A stretch of 64,000 bases of DNA from Monodelphis domestica (GCF_027887165.1 NC_077228.1:215628953-215692952); one strand, 5' to 3'. Counted from the first letter of the stretch, positions 11,290 through 21,310 are shown. Notes: generated by a model not told the origin, from the letters alone. Numbers and translations are program-made.

Positions 11290-11995
11290 CTTAAAAATAT
11301 TGCACCAGCTACCTTTTGATACAGCAATACCACTACTAGATCTGTATCCCAAAGAGGTTTTTTTAAAAGGGAAAGGGCCTATTTGTACAAAAATATTTAT
11401 AGCTGCACTTTTCATGGTGGTAAAGAATTGGAAATTGAGAGGACATACATCAATTGGGAAATGGCTGAACAAATTGTGGCATATGATGGTGATGGAATAC
11501 TATTGTGCTGTAAGGAGTGAACAAGATGATTTCAGAAAGAGCTAGAAAGATTCATGTGAACTGATGCAGAATAAAATAAACAGAACCAGGAAACATTATA
11601 TATAGTAACTGCAATATTGTGGGATGATCAAATGAGACAGACTTTACCATTAACAGCAATGCAACAATCTAGGACAATTCTGAGGGACTTATGAAAAAAG
11701 AATATTATCCATCTCCAGAGAGAAAACTGTGGGAGTAGAAATGCAGATGAAAACCTATGGCTTATCACTTGTTTATATGGGTAGATGATTTGGGGTTTTG
11801 GTTTTATAAGATTATTCACTTACCAAAATGAATAATATGGAAATATTTTTTGAGTGATAATACTTGTACAATCCAGATTGAATTGCTTGTCAACTCTGGG
11901 AGGAAGAAGGAAAGGAGACAACATGAATCATATAACTTTGTAAAATGTGTAAATTTGTTATTAAAATAAAATAAAGATTTAAAAAGTGTCAACAC
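11290..11995 (+). repeat. LINE-1 3' end (ORF2 C-terminus and 3'UTR)
   Basis: The frame at 11340-11545 reads CTKIFIAALFMVVKNWKL, then GKWLNKLWHMMVMEYYCAV, matching the LINE-1 ORF2 C-terminus (human form MFMAALFTIAKTWN..WIKKMWHIYTMEYYAAI). The 3'UTR follows (AGAGAGAAAACTGTGGGAG) and ends in AAAATAAAATAAAG plus an A-rich tail. 5'-truncated, as usual for L1. Confidence 0.85.
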
Positions 11996-12074
11996 TAAAA
12001 AAAATAATTAACAGGTTAAAAAAAAGAGAGAAAAAACTGCAGCCCCCATCGTATGTCTCAGTCCTCACTCTGTC

Positions 12075-12340
12075 CCTCCTTTGTTGCTGTTCAGTTGTGT
12101 CAATCATGTCTGACTCTTCATAACCCCATTTGGGGTTTTATTATCAAAGATACTGGAGAACTTTGTCATTTCCTTCTCCAGCTCATTTTACAGATGAGGA
12201 AACTAAGGCATGCAGGGTCAAATGATTTTTTCAGGGTCACATAATTAGTGTCTGGGACCAGATCTGAATTCCAGAAGATGAATCTTTTTTACTCCAAGCC
12301 CAGCACTTTCCCTATCTACTGTGCCACCTAGCTACCCTGT
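12075..12340 (-). repeat. Mar1-type CORE-SINE, antisense
   Basis: The plus strand begins with the complemented tail (GACTCTTCATAACCCCATTT, TTCCTTCTCCAGCTCATTTT) and ends with the complemented head ACTGTGCCACCTAGCTACC. Confidence 0.85.
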
Positions 12341-12369
12341 CCTTCAGGGTAGCCCTCTCAGCGATGCTC

Positions 12370-12540
12370 CTCAGTTTTCTGATTAAACTTTGAAACACAT
12401 AACAACTCAATAAATGTCATTTTGTCAGACCTATCACACAACCACCCTAATATTCATTCTCTCTCTAGGATACACAGTCAGCATCAATGGTGGCAGAGCT
12501 TCCAGGAATGAAGGGGCCTGTGGCTCTGCTCTTGTCAGAT
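12370..12540 (+). repeat. Segment 'P', member of an inverted pair
   Basis: A segment of about 165 bp whose inverse complement, about four-fifths identical by eye, lies at 13580-13745. Shared words include AGTTTTCTGATTA, CCTAATATTCATTCT against CATAATATTCATTCT, AGGATACACA and CTTCCAGGAATGAAGGGG. I do not recognise the family. Both copies directly follow an antisense Mar1. Confidence 0.7.
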
Positions 12541-12579
12541 AATATCTAAAGTGTTATATTAATCCTATTCCCACATTTT

Positions 12580-12880
12580 AGAAAGATATTAGTGAACTAA
12601 AGAATGTTCAGGAGAAAGCAACAAGGAAGATGAAGATTTCAGTATTGTACTATGGAAGGACTAGTTGAAATACACACAGATGTTTAGTTTAGGGAAGAAA
12701 AAACTCAGCAGGTATCTGATAGATATCTTTAATCATTTGAAGGATAGTCATGAAGTGGATTAGACTTGTTCTGCTTGGAACCAGAGGGCAGAACTAAGGG
12801 CAATGACTTGAAGCTGGGAAAAAAATAATTAGAACAATACGAAAGTGAAATAAATCATTGCCTTGGGATGGAGACTCAAA
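12580..12880 (+). repeat. CR1/L3-type LINE 3' region
   Basis: Wording of the marsupial CR1/L3 3' end: TTCAGGAGAAAGCAACAAGG, ATTTGAAGGATAGTCATGAA, TGGATTAGACTTGTTCTGCT, GGAACCAGAGGGCAGAACTA. Decayed, no intact frame. Confidence 0.65.
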
Positions 12881-12960
12881 GCATTTTAAAGTTTATAGAA
12901 TACTTTTCATTCATTATCTTATTTAATCTTCTTAAAATTTTTATTTTATTATTCAATTAA
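12880..12960 (-). repeat. CORE-SINE tail scrap, antisense
   Basis: AAGCATTTTAAAGTTTATAG, then TCATTATCTTATTTAATCTT: complement of a THER1/MIR tail. Confidence 0.5.
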
Positions 12961-12995
12961 TAAGCATTCATTTTCTTTCCCTCTCACCACCACCC

Positions 12996-13042
12996 AAGGA
13001 AGGAAGGAAGAAAGGAAGGAAGGAAGGAAGGAAAGAAAGAAG
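12996..13042. repeat. (GGAA)n microsatellite
   Basis: Short GGAA/GAAA array. Confidence 0.9.
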
Positions 13043-13107
13043 AAATCTCTGAAATAAATGCATGTGGTTAAGCAAAACAATTTCCCACATTTCTGTGTTC
13101 AAAAATG

Positions 13108-13185
13108 TTAACTCAGAGGTAGCTAGGTAGCACAGTGAATCGAATGTCAGATCTGGTCTCATTTGTCTATATTCCTGAAAGCACT
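13108..13185 (+). repeat. CORE-SINE head fragment
   Basis: AGGTAGCTAGGTAGCACAGT, then CAGATCTGGTCTC: a truncated SINE 5' part. Confidence 0.5.
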
Positions 13186-13207
13186 CCAAACAATCAGTCA
13201 GTATTGC

Positions 13208-13368
13208 TCAGGGGCAGTTCGGTGACTCAGTAGATACAGAGCCCAGACTGGAATTGGGAGGACCTGGGTTCATATCTGGACTCAGATGTCACTTAACCCC
13301 AATTGCCTAGCCCTTATTGCTCTTCTCCCTTGGAACCAATACTTAGCGCTGATCCCAAGACGGGAGCC
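13208..13368 (+). repeat. WSINE1-like SINE, internally deleted
   Basis: Head GGGGCAGTTCGGTGACTCAG and tail CTTCTCCCTTGGAACCAATA present. The CORE is shortened (CAGATGTCACTTAACCCC), so an internal deletion removed the part between the B box and the CORE. Confidence 0.8.
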
Positions 13369-13369
13369 T

Positions 13370-13579
13370 ATTGCTGCTTGGTCATTTTCAATCACATCCA
13401 ACTCTTTGTGACCCATTTTAGGTTTTTCTTGGCAAAGATATTGGAGTGGTTTGCCATTTCCTTCTTCAGGTCATTTTACAGATGAGGAAATTGAGGCCAA
13501 TAGGGTTAAGGGACTTGCCCAGGATCACATAGCTAATAAGTGTCTGAAGTCAGATTTGAACTCAGGAACTCAGCAGAAC
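13370..13579 (-). repeat. Mar1-type CORE-SINE, antisense
   Basis: AACTCTTTGTGACCCATTTT, TTGGAGTGGTTTGCCATTTC, TTTTACAGATGAGGAAATTG, GGGACTTGCCCAGGATCACA. The head is missing at the right end, where segment P' begins. Confidence 0.85.
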
Positions 13580-13745
13580 CATAGCCCCCCTTCATTCCTG
13601 GAAGGTTTGTCTCCATTGTTGGAAAGATTGTGTATCCTAGGCAAAGAATGAATATTATGGTGGTTGGGTGATAGCTCTGACAAAGTGACATTTCTTGTGT
13701 AGTTATATGTTTCAAGGTCTAATCAGAAAACTGAAGAGCACAATT
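13580..13745 (-). repeat. Segment 'P'' inverted copy of 12370-12540
   Basis: Reverse complement of segment P with substitutions and few gaps. The minus strand carries an open frame of 60 codons including TNLPGMKGG, and P has ELPGMKGP in a comparable frame. This may be chance; I do not assign a product. Confidence 0.7.
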
Positions 13746-13767
13746 GAGAATGTGGAGGAAGAACAGG

Positions 13768-13985
13768 ACAATTAGGTGGCATAGTGCATAGAATGCTGGG
13801 GCCTGGAGTCAATTTTTAAATTTTAAATTTTAATTACTTTTTTTATTTTAAAAAGTATTATTTAGGGATACATAAGTAGGTAGCTTAGTGGATAGAGTGC
13901 TGGGCCTGGAGTCAATTAAAATTTTTAATTTATATTAAAAAACTTTTTAAATTTTTAAAAAATATTACTTGGGGGCACATAGGTG
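13768..13985 (+). repeat. Tandem units of SINE head plus AT-rich spacer
   Basis: Two units of about 105 bp: a SINE head ending GGCCTGGAGTCAATT (about 13768-13815 and 13875-13917), each followed by an AT-rich spacer made of AAATTTTAAATTTTAA-like words. A third head then continues into a full SINE. Consistent with local tandem duplication. Confidence 0.6.
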
Positions 13986-14162
13986 GCTCAGTGGATAAAG
14001 AGTCAGAGCCTGAAGTTGAGAAGATCCAGGTTCAAATATGACCTCAGACACTTCCTTTTGTTACTTGTGTAACCCTGGGCAAGTCACTTTAACTAGCTCT
14101 TACCACTCTTCTCTCTTGGAACTGATACTTAGTGTCAATTCTTAGACAGACAGTAGTAATTA
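13975..14162 (+). repeat. WSINE1-like SINE
   Basis: Head GGCACATAGGTGGCTCAGTG, B box GGTTCAAATATGACC, tail AATTCTTAGACAGACAG. Acts as the third head of the tandem cluster. Confidence 0.8.
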
Positions 14163-14164
14163 TT

Positions 14165-14790
14165 TTTCCCCAAATGAGTCTTTTTATTGAATTTTATTTT
14201 TTCAATTGCATGTAAAAACAATTTTTGACAATTATTTTCTGACATTGTGGGATTCAGATTCTTTCCTTCTCTCCCTTCCCTCATTTCCCAAAGGTAAATA
14301 GCCTGATATAGGTCATACCAGTGTCTTCAAGAAACACATATTTCAGGGGCAGCTGGGTAGCTCAGTGGATTGAGAACCAGCCCTAGAGATGGGAGGTCCT
14401 AAGTTCAAATCTGGCCTCAGACACTTCCCAGCTGTGTGACCCTGGGCAAGTCACTTGACCCCCATTGTCTTTACCTCTCTTCTGCCTTGGAACCAATATA
14501 CAGTATTGACTCCAAGACGGAAGGTAAGGGTTTAAAAAAAAGAAACACATATTTCCATATTCCCCATGTCATGACTGAAGACACATCCAATATACAATTA
14601 AAAAAAAATTCATGAAGGAAATAAAGTGAATCTGCAATCAGATTCCAACAGTTCCTTCTTTGGATGTCTATAGCACTGAGTTTTGTTGTTCTTGTTTTTT
14701 GTTTGTTTGGTTTTGTATTTGTTTTTTTATCATGATTCCTTTGGGGTTATCTCAGAGCCCTGTTTTGCTGATAATAATCTAGTTTGCACT
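14165..14790 (-). repeat. LINE-1 3' end, antisense, split by a SINE
   Basis: Plus strand shows the complement of an L1 3'UTR and ORF2 end: TTGCATGTAAAAACAATTTT, GATTCAGATTCTTTCCTTCT, AACACATATTTCCATATTCC, CAACAGTTCCTTCTTTGGAT. The SINE at 14345-14539 lies inside it. Confidence 0.75.
14345..14539 (+). repeat. WSINE1-like SINE with 16-bp TSD
   Basis: A near-consensus copy. The TSD AAGAAACACATATTTC is perfect at 14329-14344 and 14540-14555, which fixes both ends and points to a recent insertion. Confidence 0.95.
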
Positions 14791-14930
14791 TACTTAACCC
14801 CATTGTCTAGCTCTTACTCCTCTTCTGCCTTGGAGTTCATATGTACAACCAATTCTTAGAAGGTAAAAGTTTATATGTGTGTGTGTGTATTAATATATTT
14901 ATTTATTTATATAATTGGTTGGAATTTGTC

Positions 14931-14974
<44 letters not shown>

Positions 14975-14975
14975 A
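14791..14975 (+). repeat. SINE 3' fragment plus (TG)n arrays
   Basis: 14791-14870 is the 3' part of a WSINE1-like SINE (CTCTTCTGCCTTGGAGTTCA). It is followed by (TG)n at 14875-14890 and a longer (GT)n at about 14934-14972. Confidence 0.75.
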
Positions 14976-15104
14976 TGTGTGCGTAACATCCTGGGGACCA
15001 GGTAAATGAAAACAAAAGTTCAGAAACAGTTGATGGTTTACCCATGGTCACATAGCATTGATGACCCAAAGTACAACACTATCCACTAAAGCAAATTGAA
15101 TCTT

Positions 15105-15228
15105 CTGGGTTTCCCCTCTCTAGAGGTCCTTAAGTGAAGGCTAAATGGTCACTTGAATGCTGTAGAGACTTCCTAGTTGGGTTGACTAGATGGCTACTGA
15201 CATCCTTCCCGATTCTCTGATTTTGTGA
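15105..15228 (+). repeat. CR1/L3 3' terminal fragment
   Basis: GAGGTCCTTAAGTGAAGGCT, AAATGGTCACTTGAATGCTG, GGTTGACTAGATGGCTACTG: the CR1/L3 3' terminus (form: GGTTGGACTAGATGGCC). Confidence 0.65.
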
Positions 15229-15925
15229 TTTTTTTTTTTTTGGTCTCTGGGGCGTTCTTCAACCTCTCCACTAAAACCACAATGGCTCCCCTTTGCTCTT
15301 GCTAGCATGCCCACTGGACCAGAGTTACCTGCTCAGAAAGAAGGTCATCCAAGCATGAGAGAGGTGTCTGGGGAGAAGGCCAGGGTCTGTCACATATAGG
15401 CTCGCACCTATCTCTGACTCAGAAAGATGTATTTCTACCCCTTTCAAATAGTGACGTTCCTGTAATAAAGAATTTAATAACCCGTTGTGCCCGCGTGGGG
15501 AGAAAACTCATTTGTTTAATAGGTAGCAGTTTGGCTTTGTCATGTTCATTTAGTTTTTAATGACACACAGTTGTGCCAATATTGATTTTAGCTTATAGGG
15601 ACTCAAAAAAAATTTACTGTCTAGGAGGATCCAAAATGCATCTCCCTTTCATCTCACTGTCTCCAAAGGTGCAGTTCTCTAGGCAAGCACAGAAGAGGGT
15701 ATGTGCTTAGGTTGTTGGGAAAGGGTAGATGAGATTGACCCCAAGATGCTTCTCCCACCCCAGCCCCTCTGGCCCACTTCCTCCTTTACCTTGATAAATG
15801 GGAGCCAGGATGAAGGCACTGGCAGGCAGTGGATTTTTCATCTTGCAGGAAGAATAGGTCTCTGTCAAGGAACCAGAATTAATTTTCAGAGTATGCCCTT
15901 CGGCCATGAGTTTTATAGGCATGTG
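15229..15925. other. Repeat-free block, possible conserved non-coding DNA
   Basis: About 700 bp without a recognisable repeat. The segment 15440-15600 is AT-rich with homeodomain-type words (TTTAATAACC, TTTAGTTTTTAATGACAC) and reads like a conserved non-coding element. This is inference from composition only. An open frame (15701-16060) runs into the (CA)n tract and is not convincing. Confidence 0.35.

Positions 15926-15928
<3 letters not shown>

Positions 15929-15962
<34 letters not shown>
15929..15962. repeat. (AC)n microsatellite
   Basis: About 16 AC units following GTGTAT. Confidence 0.95.
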
Positions 15963-15963
<1 letters not shown>

Positions 15964-16231
15964 TGTGTGTGCATGTGAACGTGGGTGTATATCTCTACCT
16001 CAGCTCCAAGTCCTAAATTCAGGAAAACGACTAACAATAAGACCACATTTATTTCTATGATTGTCTAGTATATAGTCCACTCTCTCAAGCTGCCTTGCAT
16101 ATAGCCATTCACATTTGATCCTTCTGTAAATGGCCATTAAAATAATTTTCATTTTTCATAAGGCAATGGGTAGGACTTAGACATGACTTTGATTTTATAG
16201 TTTCAGGGTCAGATCTAACACCGTATTCCTT

Positions 16232-16485
16232 TGAGCTTGTTGCTGTTTAGTCATTTTCAGTCATGTCCAACTCTTTGTGACCTAATTTGGATTTTTCATG
16301 GTGAAGATACTGGAGTTATTGGCCATTTCTTGCTCCAGTTCATTTTACAGATGAGGAAAATTGAGGCCAATAGAGTTAAGGGACTTGCCCAAGGTCATCA
16401 GCTAGTAAGTGTCTGAACCCAGATTTGAACTTGGGAACATGAGTCTTTCAATGTTGGCACTCTATCCACTGTACAATCTTTGAGC
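16232..16485 (-). repeat. Mar1-type CORE-SINE, antisense
   Basis: GTTGCTGTTTAGTCATTTTC, CAACTCTTTGTGACCTAATT, TTTTACAGATGAGGAAAATT, and a degraded complemented head CACTCTATCCACTGTACAAT. Confidence 0.85.
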
Positions 16486-16546
16486 CTAGCCACCATTAAA
16501 GATTTGATGGTTTGTTTTGTTTTAAAACAATGTGAAACAGTAAGTA

Positions 16547-16852
16547 TTGAGGGAATATGGGGGTGAAAAATTAGGTACAGGTGACAGTTGGCTTATGCCT
16601 TTTAATGACAGGTATGCCTTGCATAGCTTCTGGGCGAAGAGTGATCAACCACTGTTGATGGGATGGAAACTCAAGCAAGAAGAAAAACTTTCTGAAGACA
16701 ACTTCAAGACTAACAACCTGATTTCCAATGACTTTGCTTTCCTACAGGGAAATATGCAGTTGAAAAATGAAAATAGCAAAACTGAAACACCATCCCCTGA
16801 CACTCTGATTGATTTCTCAAGAAAAAAAAGTTCAAGTGGCCCCATATCCTGA
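16547..16852 (+). other. Unrecognised 101-codon open frame
   Basis: Longest frame in a block with no recognised repeat (16490-16900). The product would be hydrophilic with segments such as WKLKQEEKLSEDNFKTNN and NSKTETPSPDTLIDFS; I recognise no domain. A CTTTCCTACAG acceptor-like site lies inside it at about 16738-16748, before GGAAATATGCAG. It could be a decayed exon, an old repeat or chance. Confidence 0.15.
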
Positions 16853-16904
16853 AAGACTCCTCAAAGATGCCTATGCAAATCTTCCCCCAGAAAATTCAAG
16901 GAAA

Positions 16905-17040
16905 GAAGCCGCTGAATTAGACATCTGGGAACCTGGATTCAAATCCCCTGATTTGTCACTTTATATCTCTGTGTGATTTTGGACAAATATTTAGCCTCTC
17001 TGGGTCTCAATGTCCTAATCCATAAAAAGAGGGAAATACA
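16905..17040 (+). repeat. MIR-type fragment
   Basis: GGGAACCTGGATTCAAATCC, then TCTCTGTGTGATTTTGGAC and TTAGCCTCTCTGGGTCTCA. Confidence 0.6.
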
Positions 17041-17089
17041 CAAGATCTATGATCTTGAACAAATATGGAACCACTTGTAAGCATAGGGA

Positions 17090-17325
17090 AGGATGTGACA
17101 TAGTGAAGTGGAGAGAGTGCTGGCCCTGGAGTCAAGAGAACCTGAGTTCAAACCCAGCCTCAGACACTTACTGAGTGACCCTGGATAAGTTGTTTACCCA
17201 TTTGCCTCTGTTTCCTCCTCTGAGTGTAAAATGAGCTGGAGAAAGGAAACAGCAAACCACTCTAGTATCTTTGCCAAGAGTATCCTAAACGGGGTCACCA
17301 AGACTAATCTATTAAACAACAAGTT
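17090..17325 (+). repeat. Mar1-type CORE-SINE
   Basis: GAGTGCTGGCCCTGGAGTCA, GAGTTCAAACCCAGCCTCAG, and the Mar1 tail GCAAACCACTCTAGTATCTT. Confidence 0.85.
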
Positions 17326-17334
17326 TTAGAATGT

Positions 17335-17565
17335 TCAGAAACTTGGCTACTGTCATCAACGCAGTGATCTGGGACAATCCTGGAAGACATGACTGGGAAT
17401 GTTCTCCACCTCCAGAGAAAGAACCCCTGGAATAATCTTTCACATTTGTGTATTTATGGTTTTAGTTTGGGGTTCTGATTCTGTATGAGTTTGCTCTAAC
17501 AACAGTGACCAATATGGAAGTGTGTTTTGCATGATAATTAAAATGAAAAAGAAAGTTAAGGAAAA
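17335..17565 (+). repeat. LINE-1 3'UTR fragment
   Basis: GTGATCTGGGACAATCCTGG, CTCCACCTCCAGAGAAAGAA, CCAATATGGAAGTGTGTTTT: the 3' tail of an older L1 subfamily. Confidence 0.7.
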
Positions 17566-18178
17566 TCAACAATGAGATTCCCGTTGTCAAGAGAGTCCCT
17601 GGGGATCCTGGTGGAGAGAGTCCCAGCTAAATGTCAAGACTGTGACTGAAGCCATCCACAGATATGTTATACCCATGTTACAAACATGCAAACATGCTCT
17701 TTTGTGATCTATCTGTGATGACCTGCTTTGCTGACAAAATAATTTTCCCAGGGCTACAGCTCTAGCTGAGTAAATGTGAGTTTGTTTACTTCCTAGCTAT
17801 AATCCCAGACATCCCCCCATTGCCAGTGATGACAAATTCCAGGGTGAGTGAGTGCTCTTGGACAAGGGTAGGCAGCTCTAAATCATGAGAGGTGAGAGGA
17901 TTCTAAAGCCACATTTTCCCTACTTCACAGTTCTGCCTGGAGTTAGCCTGCTCATACGTGGGACCCTGATGGACAACTAAATTCTTTAAAGTCTGTAAAG
18001 TTGAGATCCTTCTGAATTCTTTGATTCTGAACATATTCATTCCTTCACCTTTGATTGACTACAGTAAAATTAAGGTAGAAATGATGAATCCAGGACTTTT
18101 GTAGGGTACACTATGACACCACATTCCTTTAAGTGAAAATGTATTTACTTACTCTGTCATTGTTTGTCCATTTTGAAA
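17566..18178. other. Repeat-free stretch
   Basis: No repeat recognised and no convincing exon. Confidence 0.35.
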
Positions 18179-18179
18179 A

Positions 18180-18400
18180 AGAGAATATTATCTCAGATTT
18201 AAATTAGGTAATATTTGTGAAGCATCTAGCACAGTGCCTAGAACATAGTAGGTGCTTAATAAATTATTATTTCCTTCCTTTTCCACTCCTTCAAGACCTG
18301 GTCTAGAAACTAGTAAGATTGAATTTAATTTCTACCTCTGGATACATACTAGCTGTGTGACCCTACACAAGTCACTTAACTCTTCACTTATCCAGAAAAC
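18180..18400 (+). repeat. Two MIR-type fragments
   Basis: 18180-18275 is a MIR 3' end (CACAGTGCCTAGAACATAGT, AGGTGCTTAATAAATTATTA). 18290-18400 is a MIR middle part (AGCTGTGTGACCCTACACAA, GTCACTTAACTC). Confidence 0.65.
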
Positions 18401-18994
18401 TCTAAAACTATAAGTTGTAGAAAAGATTGACCTACATTGCTAGAAAGAGTTTTTCATCTGAGTCTCCCATACCAATCAAATGATAGGTCAAGTCTCTCGC
18501 CTTTAAATAGTTGTATACTGTACAGATATTTCATTTGAATAAATACTCATCGAGTTACAAGAGAAAAATTTTTAAAAATAAGAGGCTGTTCCTATTCTTG
18601 AGCAATTTGCAGCATGGTATTATTCAACCTCCTGTCATATAGTTTCATTTATTGCTATTTAAATATAGTCTTTTTGGTCATTTCCTCTTGGATCCTGTAT
18701 ATATTTTGTTTGTACATTCTAGTTTTCATGTTTCCTCCATTAGGCTATATAAGTGGAATTTTGAACCCTTGGACTTCATCCCCCCCAAAGTCCTTCAGTA
18801 TTTCCCAGAATTCCTCTCCTCTCTCTAGCACGTTGCAAGGTCACGTTTGTATTTAAGTTTTCTGTAATTCCTTCCTTGTGCTCTTTCTTTCTTGTGGCAT
18901 AAGTGAGTTAGCTCCCTTTTAATGCTAGGTTTTTTTTTTAATTTTAATAAATCTTATAAATATAATACTTGAGTTATTGTATATTAATTTTAAT
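18401..18994. other. No clear element
   Basis: AT-rich. The 80-codon frame at 18614-18856 is hydrophobic and low-complexity, with no family signature. Confidence 0.3.
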
Positions 18995-19085
18995 TCTCAC
19001 AAGACTTTCAGATCCTTGAGGACAGGACAGGGAATGTTTTACCCCTTTTTTTGCCTCCCCAAATTTTAGGACAGTGTCTAATTTA
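18995..19085 (+). repeat. L2-like 3' fragment
   Basis: TTCAGATCCTTGAGGACAGG and TTTAGGACAGTGTCTAATTT resemble the L2 3' wording. Confidence 0.4.
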
Positions 19086-19535
19086 GTCATCCTTTGTCCA
19101 TTGTTTTTGAAGAGGACCAGTGAAATCTTGCAGCAATGTTTTGTCTTGCTTGTGAATTTACTTTAAATGAGGCAGAGTTACACAAAGTTATCAGTCTCAC
19201 TCTCTTCCTGAATCATCCAAGTCCAGAGGCAAGACAAAAGTAAAGATGACTAGAAATGACCCGGGATGCAGTGAATGATGTTGGCATCTTTGATGTCTTT
19301 CCAGGCTCTAAGAGTTCCACAGCTTCCTGCTTCTGCCTTCATAGCCATTGGAACAAATTGTTCTCATCCATCCATTCTACTGGGAGAAGTCCACATGCTG
19401 GAGGTAGATATCTCCTTAAATCAGCAGCTAATTTGAGGCCTGACAGTTATCCAGGCTGGTTTGTCCCATCTTCTACAAAGGTTTTACTGGGCTGTAGCCT
19501 GCTGTACAGGTTACAGCTTCTTGGAGCCACAGGTA
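19086..19535 (+). repeat. Dispersed repeat 'X' copy 2
   Basis: TTTGTCCATTGTTTTTGAAG, AGGACCAGTGAAATCTTGCA, GAGGCAGAGTTACACAAAGT, and the end TTCTTGGAGCCACAGGT. Best for defining the 5' landmark TTTTTGAAGAGGACCA. Confidence 0.65.
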
Positions 19536-19819
19536 GTTTAATCAGTGCTTGGCTTGTTTGACTGGAATATATGCTCCTTGACATTTGGGCCAGTTTCATT
19601 TTATCTTTTGACTTGCAGGGCTGAGAATAGTGCCAAACCCTCAGAAAGAACATCTGAAATTCTTGTTGATCACTTGATTCCTATAAAATGTTGGGAAATC
19701 AGGTTTTTGGTCAGTAGGATAATGTCCTTTTAAGTCACTGTTTCTTTGGGAAAATTAGCATCAATTTAGATTATATACTTAGATTTTGAAATGACTTTAG
19801 AAATCATTTAGTTCCACCT

Positions 19820-20000
19820 CATTTTTTAAAAATAAATTGTTACTTTCTGTCTTGGAATCGATATTGAACAGTGAGGGCTAAGGAATTAGGATTAAGTGAC
19901 TTGCTCAGGGTCACAAAACCAAGACATGTCCGTGACCAGATTTGAACCCAGGTCCTCTCAATTCCAGGCCTGACACTCTATCCAGCTGCCTTTTCACCCC
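19820..20000 (-). repeat. WSINE1-like SINE, antisense
   Basis: TTACTTTCTGTCTTGGAATC, TTAAGTGACTTGCTCAGGGT, CAGATTTGAACCCAGGTCCT, CACTCTATCCAGCTGCC. Confidence 0.85.
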
Positions 20001-20300
20001 TTGTTTAAAAAAAAAAATAAAGGAACTTTGGTCTTGATAAGTAAAAGGAATTCACCCAAAGTCAAGCAGCTAAGTAAGTAGGTAACAAAAGTGGTGTTCA
20101 AGGTCAATGACTCCAATTCCATATTCCTTCCCGTGCCAATTTATCGTACTTTTCCCCAATCTACCTGCAGACACTAACCATAACTCTGAACATGAGATGA
20201 TAATCAATGACAGAAGCAGGATATGAACCCTATCTTCCTATCTTGTAGCATCCCAAGCATATTCACATCTATGAAATATAGATGACTGTATGATTACTGT
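20001..20300. other. No clear element
   Basis: Possibly a degraded antisense SINE near 20040-20130; otherwise unassigned. Confidence 0.3.
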
Positions 20301-20896
20301 GTCTCCAAGCATAAGGTTATACCAATGAGGCTTGTGAATGTAACCTTGAACTGGCCATGTGGCCCTTGGCTAAGACAAACTCATTAGCATTCTCGGAGTC
20401 AATTCCCCGGGAAAGCGCGGTTTGCAATGTACACGCCCAAAGGTGTTCCCTCTACCTTGCCACCCAATCTTAATTGTCTATACTTTGTGATGTGGTTACT
20501 ACGTCCTTGGGAGTACCGCCCAAGCAGGACATGAATAAATTCAGAGGCAATCCCATGAACTTCCTCTTGGCCTTTCTCCCTTCCATGGAGCTCCACTGGG
20601 CTCCTCTATGACTATGTCTCTCTCTTCTTGACCTTCTCCTTCCCCGAGGCTGTAACCATCTCAGCCTGCATTCTCTATCTTAATCTCCTCAACCACCTTG
20701 TATTCCATTATCCTCATTTTCCGCCTTAAGGAAAATCATAGGGGTTGCCTGCCCTATCCAATCACTGATTTGTCCGTGTCTTTCATTTCCACCCTGGTTC
20801 TCGGTTCCTACCTCTCCTCGGGTCCCATCACAAAGGTGAGCCCCTTCCCTTGTGGGACCCTGCTGGTCAGGGAAGTCCATTAAGGAAAACCCCACA
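20301..20896. other. Unassigned 600-bp block with CpGs, weakly LTR-like
   Basis: Composition differs from its neighbours: several CpGs (AAAGCGCGGTTTG, ACGCCC), an ATGAATAAATTC polyadenylation-like word followed by a pyrimidine-rich half, and an end AACCCCACA. That order is LTR-like, but I found no matching TSD or second copy. It may equally be host regulatory DNA. Confidence 0.25.
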
Positions 20897-20989
20897 TATC
20901 TGAAAGCCAGTGGTACTTTCTACTGTACTGTGCTGCCTCATTGTTTTATTGACTGTCTCCTCTTGATTTTCTACCAGTGAATTATCCAC

Positions 20990-21310
20990 TTTATGAATCA
21001 TCTGTCATAATGGTTTAAGCCCTGACATCCTGCCCACTTGTGATCATCTCCTTCCTCCAACATTTGATGTATGCACAAGGAGGGCTAAGTCATTTTAATA
21101 TCAGCCTGAGCAAAATGTAATTAAGAAGGAAATTCTATTGCAGGAAACATAATGCATCTCAAAGTCAATGAAAAATTACTTTTGTTTATAGTAATCTGCC
21201 ATATTCACACTCTTCATTATTGCCAGGCATCCAAGTGCTCATGTTTACATTTAGACAAGAGAAGGCATCAGTGGGAAAAAGGCTAATGGACGAGTAAGAA
21301 CGGACCTATC
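20990..21310. other. Repeat-free AT-rich block, possible conserved non-coding element
   Basis: No repeat signature. Dense in words such as AAAATGTAATTAAG, CTTTTGTTTATAGTAATC, AACATAATGCATC and TGTTTACATTTAG, which resemble homeodomain, forkhead and POU sites. Inference from composition only. Confidence 0.3.
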
